Origin: Glandiceps talaboti
Taxonomy: Eukaryota > Hemichordata > Enteropneusta > Spengelidae
Direction of reading: 5' to 3'
Assembly: GCF_964340395.1 (NCBI RefSeq)
Contig: NC_135552.1
Coordinates: 21,364,681-21,382,180 of the forward strand
Length of the DNA: 17,500 nt
The position numbers were made by a program, and so were the translations under genes. How positions within the stretch are numbered: the first letter of the stretch is position 1; each line of letters starts with the position of its first letter. Below are positions 10,701-16,700 of this stretch, in pieces. Under the pieces are notes generated by a model. The model was not told the DNA's origin. It made no database searches and saw only the letters and a list, made by a program, of their open reading frames with translations.

Positions 10701-13700
10701 TGGATGTTACAGTATTGACTGTATGTGATAGAAAGGAGAATTCCATCTTTTTGAAAGCTAGAAGAAAGAAACTTAAAGAGACTGATATGTCATTACTTTT
10801 CGCAATCTGGCAAAGATAGTCAAATTGCGCTCTTACACTGAAACAAATAAAATGTCAAAGTGGAAATGATAGAAAGGAAAAATAGTATAGTAAAACCTTT
10901 TCTTGGTCTCGCAATATTTTCCAAAACTCCATCTATGACAGTCTAGTCTTGTTTCGATATCATCAGCAACTAATTTGCTGATTCAAGAATTTGATACAAA
11001 TCTTAACGGTTCTGCGATTTACGTCAAATTTTGTACATTGTACGTGAACTGTGTTTTTCGCGTGAAGGCTTGGCTATACTTACCCGTCAGCATTGACATC
11101 ACTTACACAGATAGAATAACCAAAGTAAGAACCCATTTGTTCACCAAATAAATAGTCTTTTATCTCCAGTTCTCCAGAATTTCTTTGTGAGTAAATGTCC
11201 ACCTATAACAAGCGAATAAATATATATTTACATTTACATATCTGCATATTAGAAACACACAGGATCCAGATGGCCTGAGCTCTTTAAAGGCATTATCGAA
11301 ATTATATAAAATAATGTCTATTTTTGAGGAAACACAATATCAAATAACACTGGTTTACATGGAATCCTGGAAAATATTTACCTTAAAAGGTTGTTCCAAA
11401 TTTTTATGACGTAAAGAGCATTCCATATGAAAAGCTTGATGGATATTGAAACAATACTGACGCGTCCGTGTACATGGATAGAGTCGACTCTATTTAGCAA
11501 TCTATCAAGAAATCATTATCTCTCTGTGTTCATGACCATACAAAATGAAGGCGTTGACATACAGTTGTGAAACCATGCATATCTTGTAAATTTATCTGTA
11601 GATAACATCTGTTGATGACAATCATATAGTTCAAAGGACATGTACAAAGTACTACTGGCCATTTTCAGGGTGTAAAACAAGCAATGTGGACCCCGGGAAA
11701 ACTAGATCTAGGCAATACAACACATCGTTATATTGTCACGTGTCCTATCAATGTAATCCATCAATGTTAAAGATGGCATTTCAACGATTAAATCTTTGAA
11801 AAAGGTTTTACATCAGCTTAGACAATTAACACAAATATGGTGTTGGTTGTTTGATTTATCATATAAAAACATACAGTATGATTCCAAAACTAACTCAAAG
11901 AATAAAGTTGAAAAATCAATCTTTTCTACACGACACAAGGGTTTATAAAATAAACATATGTCAGTCCAACTACAGTAAAATACCAGCAGCTGTTGTAAAC
12001 GGAAACAGAACTTGAGGGCATTAGTATGTTAAAAAAAAACAAGAACTTATTTCCAAAACACTTTTCATTATTAACACTTCTCTTCGGTGAAGTGTTAATA
12101 AAGAAAACTTTCTCGGAAACAAGTTCTTGTTTTATTCCTAAACATACTCATGATTGTTGTTTGTTTGTTTGTTTGTTTGTTTGTCTATCTGTGCAAATGT
12201 AGATTGCTTGTATATCTTTATTTGTTAATAACATCTTAAGTCTGTAAAGGTAAATGGTTCACTACATACTCACCTTACCTTTCATGGCGTTACCCTTTGG
12301 CGCACCGACTGCATAACCGTATTGATAATATTTATTTTGTGAAAACTGTCCTATTGCTACAGAGTAGCCTGTTAGAAACACAAATAAGATATTGAATATA
12401 AGTATGCTTTATGCTAGATCCAAGTAACGATGTCCAAAAACTTATTGTAATGTCAGTCTTGGGTTTGCACTTTACTCAATTCTTGCATGTTACGTACACC
12501 TTTATTACTTTCTCTATTCGATCAAAATACACTTGACGCTTCCCTTTGTCGTCAAAAAGCAAGTTTTGATTACTTTCTGGAAAGATTTTCAACACTTTAT
12601 ATTCAGTTTTGGAATGTTGGGTATTGATCATTGAAATGAACGCTACTTAACTGTGATTTCAGTGCAATGTTTCATCATGTGAAACATCTACAGTTTGACT
12701 TTGATCTTCATGAGTTAGATCTATTTCTGCAGTAATTTGTCGCCACGCTTGTTTGCATAATGTTAGCATAGATGTAAATGTTTAGGGACACAGATGGGCG
12801 GTCAGAGTACTATTGCACAGTTATCACAACATCAAATTTTATGTAAGTAAATAAAAGTGCATAAAGAATAACATTAACTAGAAATAATAATAAAATGATT
12901 TAAAAACTATTATAAAAAAGTTTAATGAAAACAGTAACAAATAAAGTACATTATACATGACCTTCTTACCTGCATAGTTATCATATTCTTGATCATCATC
13001 TCTTTCCAATGTGTAGTAGAAGTTATTAAATATCAAATCTGCCACATAAATTTGACCTGTAAAATATTGATCACCATGAACTACCATGTACACAGTATTG
13101 TGGGCAAATTAAGATAACACATATACATATAGATTAAAATTACACCTGTGGAACGGCACAATGATTCCTTTTAAATGTAGAGTAAGGAATGTATTCAAAT
13201 ACTGATATGAAAATCTTAGGCATCCATTGCCCTGATTCCAAAGTTCTATCCTAGAAGGAACGTCTTACACGTGGGGTATTCAGTTGGTCACAACATTATT
13301 CGTGCAGTTTGGTTTAACAGCCTTGAATGCTGTTATGAACAACTCTCTGTTACTAGAAAAGTACAAATCACAGAGTCATACCTTGCCATGAATAACTTCC
13401 TGGGGCACCAACTACTAAGGCAATACCCTACAAGAGATTAGTACAATACATTTAATAACTGCGACCAATTACATTGTGTTGCTTCATGGTAGCTGAACAA
13501 AATGCTGAGTTCTTCAAAGTGACTTTCATTGTATATTGAAATAACCGAGAACAACGGTAAAGCTCAGCACTACATGTGTACGTCTATTTCCCAAACTAAC
13601 ATTTGTCAAAATGAAAACAAATTCTTCACCCACGAGTTAGGGTTCCCACTGTTTTGGTGAATGGCTTTGCCAAAACCTGAGTATGCTGCAATTCAATATT

Positions 13701-13720
13701 TGGGTTTAGGCTGCGTACCC

Positions 13721-13753
<33 letters not shown>

Positions 13754-16700
13754 GAAAAGCGAGTTCCTCCAAATACGACATGATAAATTTATTAAACAAC
13801 TAGGGATGGCAAAACATCACAATAAATCTTTTTAACTAAAGCAAGCTTGAAGAATGCCTGGCCAAATCAAAGTTGCTCATTAACATGTGTAGCATGGTAT
13901 CGGCAATAGCAATATTTTGCTATTACTGTTTTGTGTATCATACGTGTACTGAGAGAACACCTTTTGGTTTTCATTCGACACTTTTTGGTTTAAGACGACT
14001 ATATATGACTATTTAAGTATTTCAGGGAGAATCAATAACCTTGTTTGTAAACAGTTTCTACCTTGTCATTAAGTAAATACCTTGATTACATCTGTACTCA
14101 TACCAGCTTGACAATTACCAAGACCATTCCATCTCAGGTATGGATGATGCATAATTCCATCAACTGAAAAAAAACGGTGAACAAATAACAACAGATTTTC
14201 CAATCCTTAAATTTCATTTCCAGCAACTGTTATGATAGATCACTAGGAGATTCCTAAATAGACAGTTTAATGCTTGAATACACCGTGTGATTAATTTGTC
14301 TGGCGAAAAAGAAGAATCGCCTGTTCTAACAAAGAATGGTGGAATGCTATTGACAGTAATGTTATACACCTAATGTCTGGCCAATGATGGGGGCTTTGAG
14401 TAATTTTTCATTTCTCCGACGACCTTTCCATGACCAACTGACCTGGAGGCATCGCCTATTACTGTTCGTCAGTAGGAAGTCGATGGGCGACAATAGGATG
14501 AGCATCTAATCATTAAATAGCTTTCTCTGAAGTCAAAACATTTTTTCCGAATTGGCAGTTTTAATGGTTTGTATTCCCTAAAAAGAATATCCACGTCTGG
14601 CCTTTGACAATAACACACATAGGCTTATGTTTACTGTTAACTGACAAACCTGAGTTTACATTTGCAGGGGGTCGTTATAGACACATTTAAACCCAAATCC
14701 TTTCATTGCATGCAGTAGGTGGAGGCAGTATAATGAGATTATTTACTATCTTTGAAAAAAATCAGTCACTTTCTTGCCCCGTTTTATGATCCTTGGACTC
14801 AAATACGTCAGCGCGGAGTGTTGTACATCGAAGATCGCCAAGCTGTGTGCCGCAAGATTTGGCAAGAATCATGTTTGATGTTCGAACAAGCGCAAGCGAA
14901 GTGTTCGGCCGATGTCATACAATTGAAATAAGGTTATCCGAAAGAATTAAAGTTGTTTTCGTAAATTGTGTCACCTTAACCTAGGAGGCCCTACTAGAAA
15001 TAATAATAATAAAACATATAACCACTGATATTTTCCGTTGACCAGAAAGGTAGCACGATCCGATACATTCAGACGAAACACATTTTTTGTTATATCGTGA
15101 CTATTTCGCAGTTTCTTTCAAGTTAAACAGTGTGTCATGAATTTGGAACCGTGCATCAACACGATGAGTATATAACATGAAACTTCTTCTCTAGGTCAAA
15201 TTCAACAAATGGTCAGACCTTACGATCAAGATCGATTACCTGTCAAATAAAATCTGTTCACATATTTCATGCAGTTAGCAGTGACGTTACACATAAATAA
15301 TTGATTTATCAAGCAGTATGCATTTTATCATGACATATGTATGGCAACACAGACCCAAGTATCAATGCTTCCTTAATTGAACCCAAGAAATTGTTTAAAA
15401 CATCAATTCTTTGCCCAGGTCAGCAAGTATACTTGCCCTGTCTACAAAGGGCAGCTAAATCAGCACACAAAGAGAAGTGAAAGAACAAAAATTTAACCTC
15501 AAACTGAACTTTTTCTTGGACTTGAAATATTTGTTGTCTAGCTGACCTTGGTAATTATATAGTACATACTTGTGAACTAATTTTGAGAAAATGCATTTTA
15601 TTTGGAACTATTGCGATTCTTTAAATTGGTCCGGGAAGAATAGAGACAGGGTTTTGTAGCCGTGAACGTAATGTAGAGCACATATCTGAGTGGCATAAAG
15701 CCAAATACAATTACATGAAATTTAGAATTAACATAAACATATAATTTATGAAGAAGAATGGAGACGCTATCGCCGATATTTCCAAATCTTTCACAGTTTA
15801 GGAGCATGTGTTCACATGAATCTTTTAACGGTTAAAAGACGGCAGACACAAAGCTTATCACTTTCTATTATTTTCCAGTAAAGTAAATCTAACTCATCTC
15901 GGTAAGATCCCGTGAATGGGTTTACAATATATCGCTTAATACTAAGTTTGTTCAGTTAGTCTATGTTGTATAGGATTCCAGGTATACACAATAGGCTAGG
16001 GTTGAATACATTGATTTGATGTCAAATATACATATTACGAAAAGTAAGATGTTATACTCTAGTAAGTCAGCAAGATCTCTTTGGGTGGTAGGGAGATCTA
16101 TTTTCCGTCTAAACAAAAATAATCACTTTGTCACTCTACAGAAAAATAAAGATGTCTGTCTTTGAGCAGCTGTTTACAATGCTTTTGGGATCAAGTTTAG
16201 CATATGTTTCCATTTATACCAAGCCAGTTTCGTTAGTTTCAAGTTTTAAGTTCCATATATTGTATGTCCTTATCAGCTATAAAGATACACGTTATTAAAA
16301 ATAGAATATTTTACTATTTCTCTTTCGGACGATTACATTTCCGATACAGGCAACTAAAGTCTTGCGAAATAAAACACAGGGCGTTCCGCTTTGGCTCATA
16401 AAGCTCAACGTGATTGATTTGTTACTACTGTGAATAATTAACGGAGATCAATTTGAGAAGTACGCCGAACATTAAATCGCAGTTTTATAACCATTATTTG
16501 GACGTTTTACAATTTATGATAACTAAAGCGGAGGGAATCACGGATTATGGAAATATCCATCGCCTATTGTCTAACTCCTGATATATTATTGAACTTGGGC
16601 TATATTATTTTGAGGGAGCCAAGTGTGGGTGGATAGACGAGGGGGGGGGGGGAAGTTCCCCTCCGTCCCTGGAGATTTTTGAAATTCTGCTTTCTGGTGC

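Larger units (their letters stand above)
11203..12273 (-). other. Intron 5 (1071 bp)
   Basis: Holds the foldback element (12023-12148) and an adjoining TTTG run. The remaining part (11203-12020) shows no feature. Confidence 0.75.

Noticed and set aside
12878-13093. Minus-strand 71-codon frame read as a stand-alone small protein
   Set aside because: It is exon 4 read through into its flanking introns; the splice sites explain it better.
12970-14163. Possible I domain inserted between blades 2 and 3
   Set aside because: Exons 2, 3 and 4 join directly with alphaV-like spacing, and no DxSxS MIDAS motif is visible nearby.
14793-14984. 63-codon plus-strand frame with Arg/Ser-rich start
   Set aside because: It coincides with the CpG-dense patch, which explains the unusual composition; no domain recognised.
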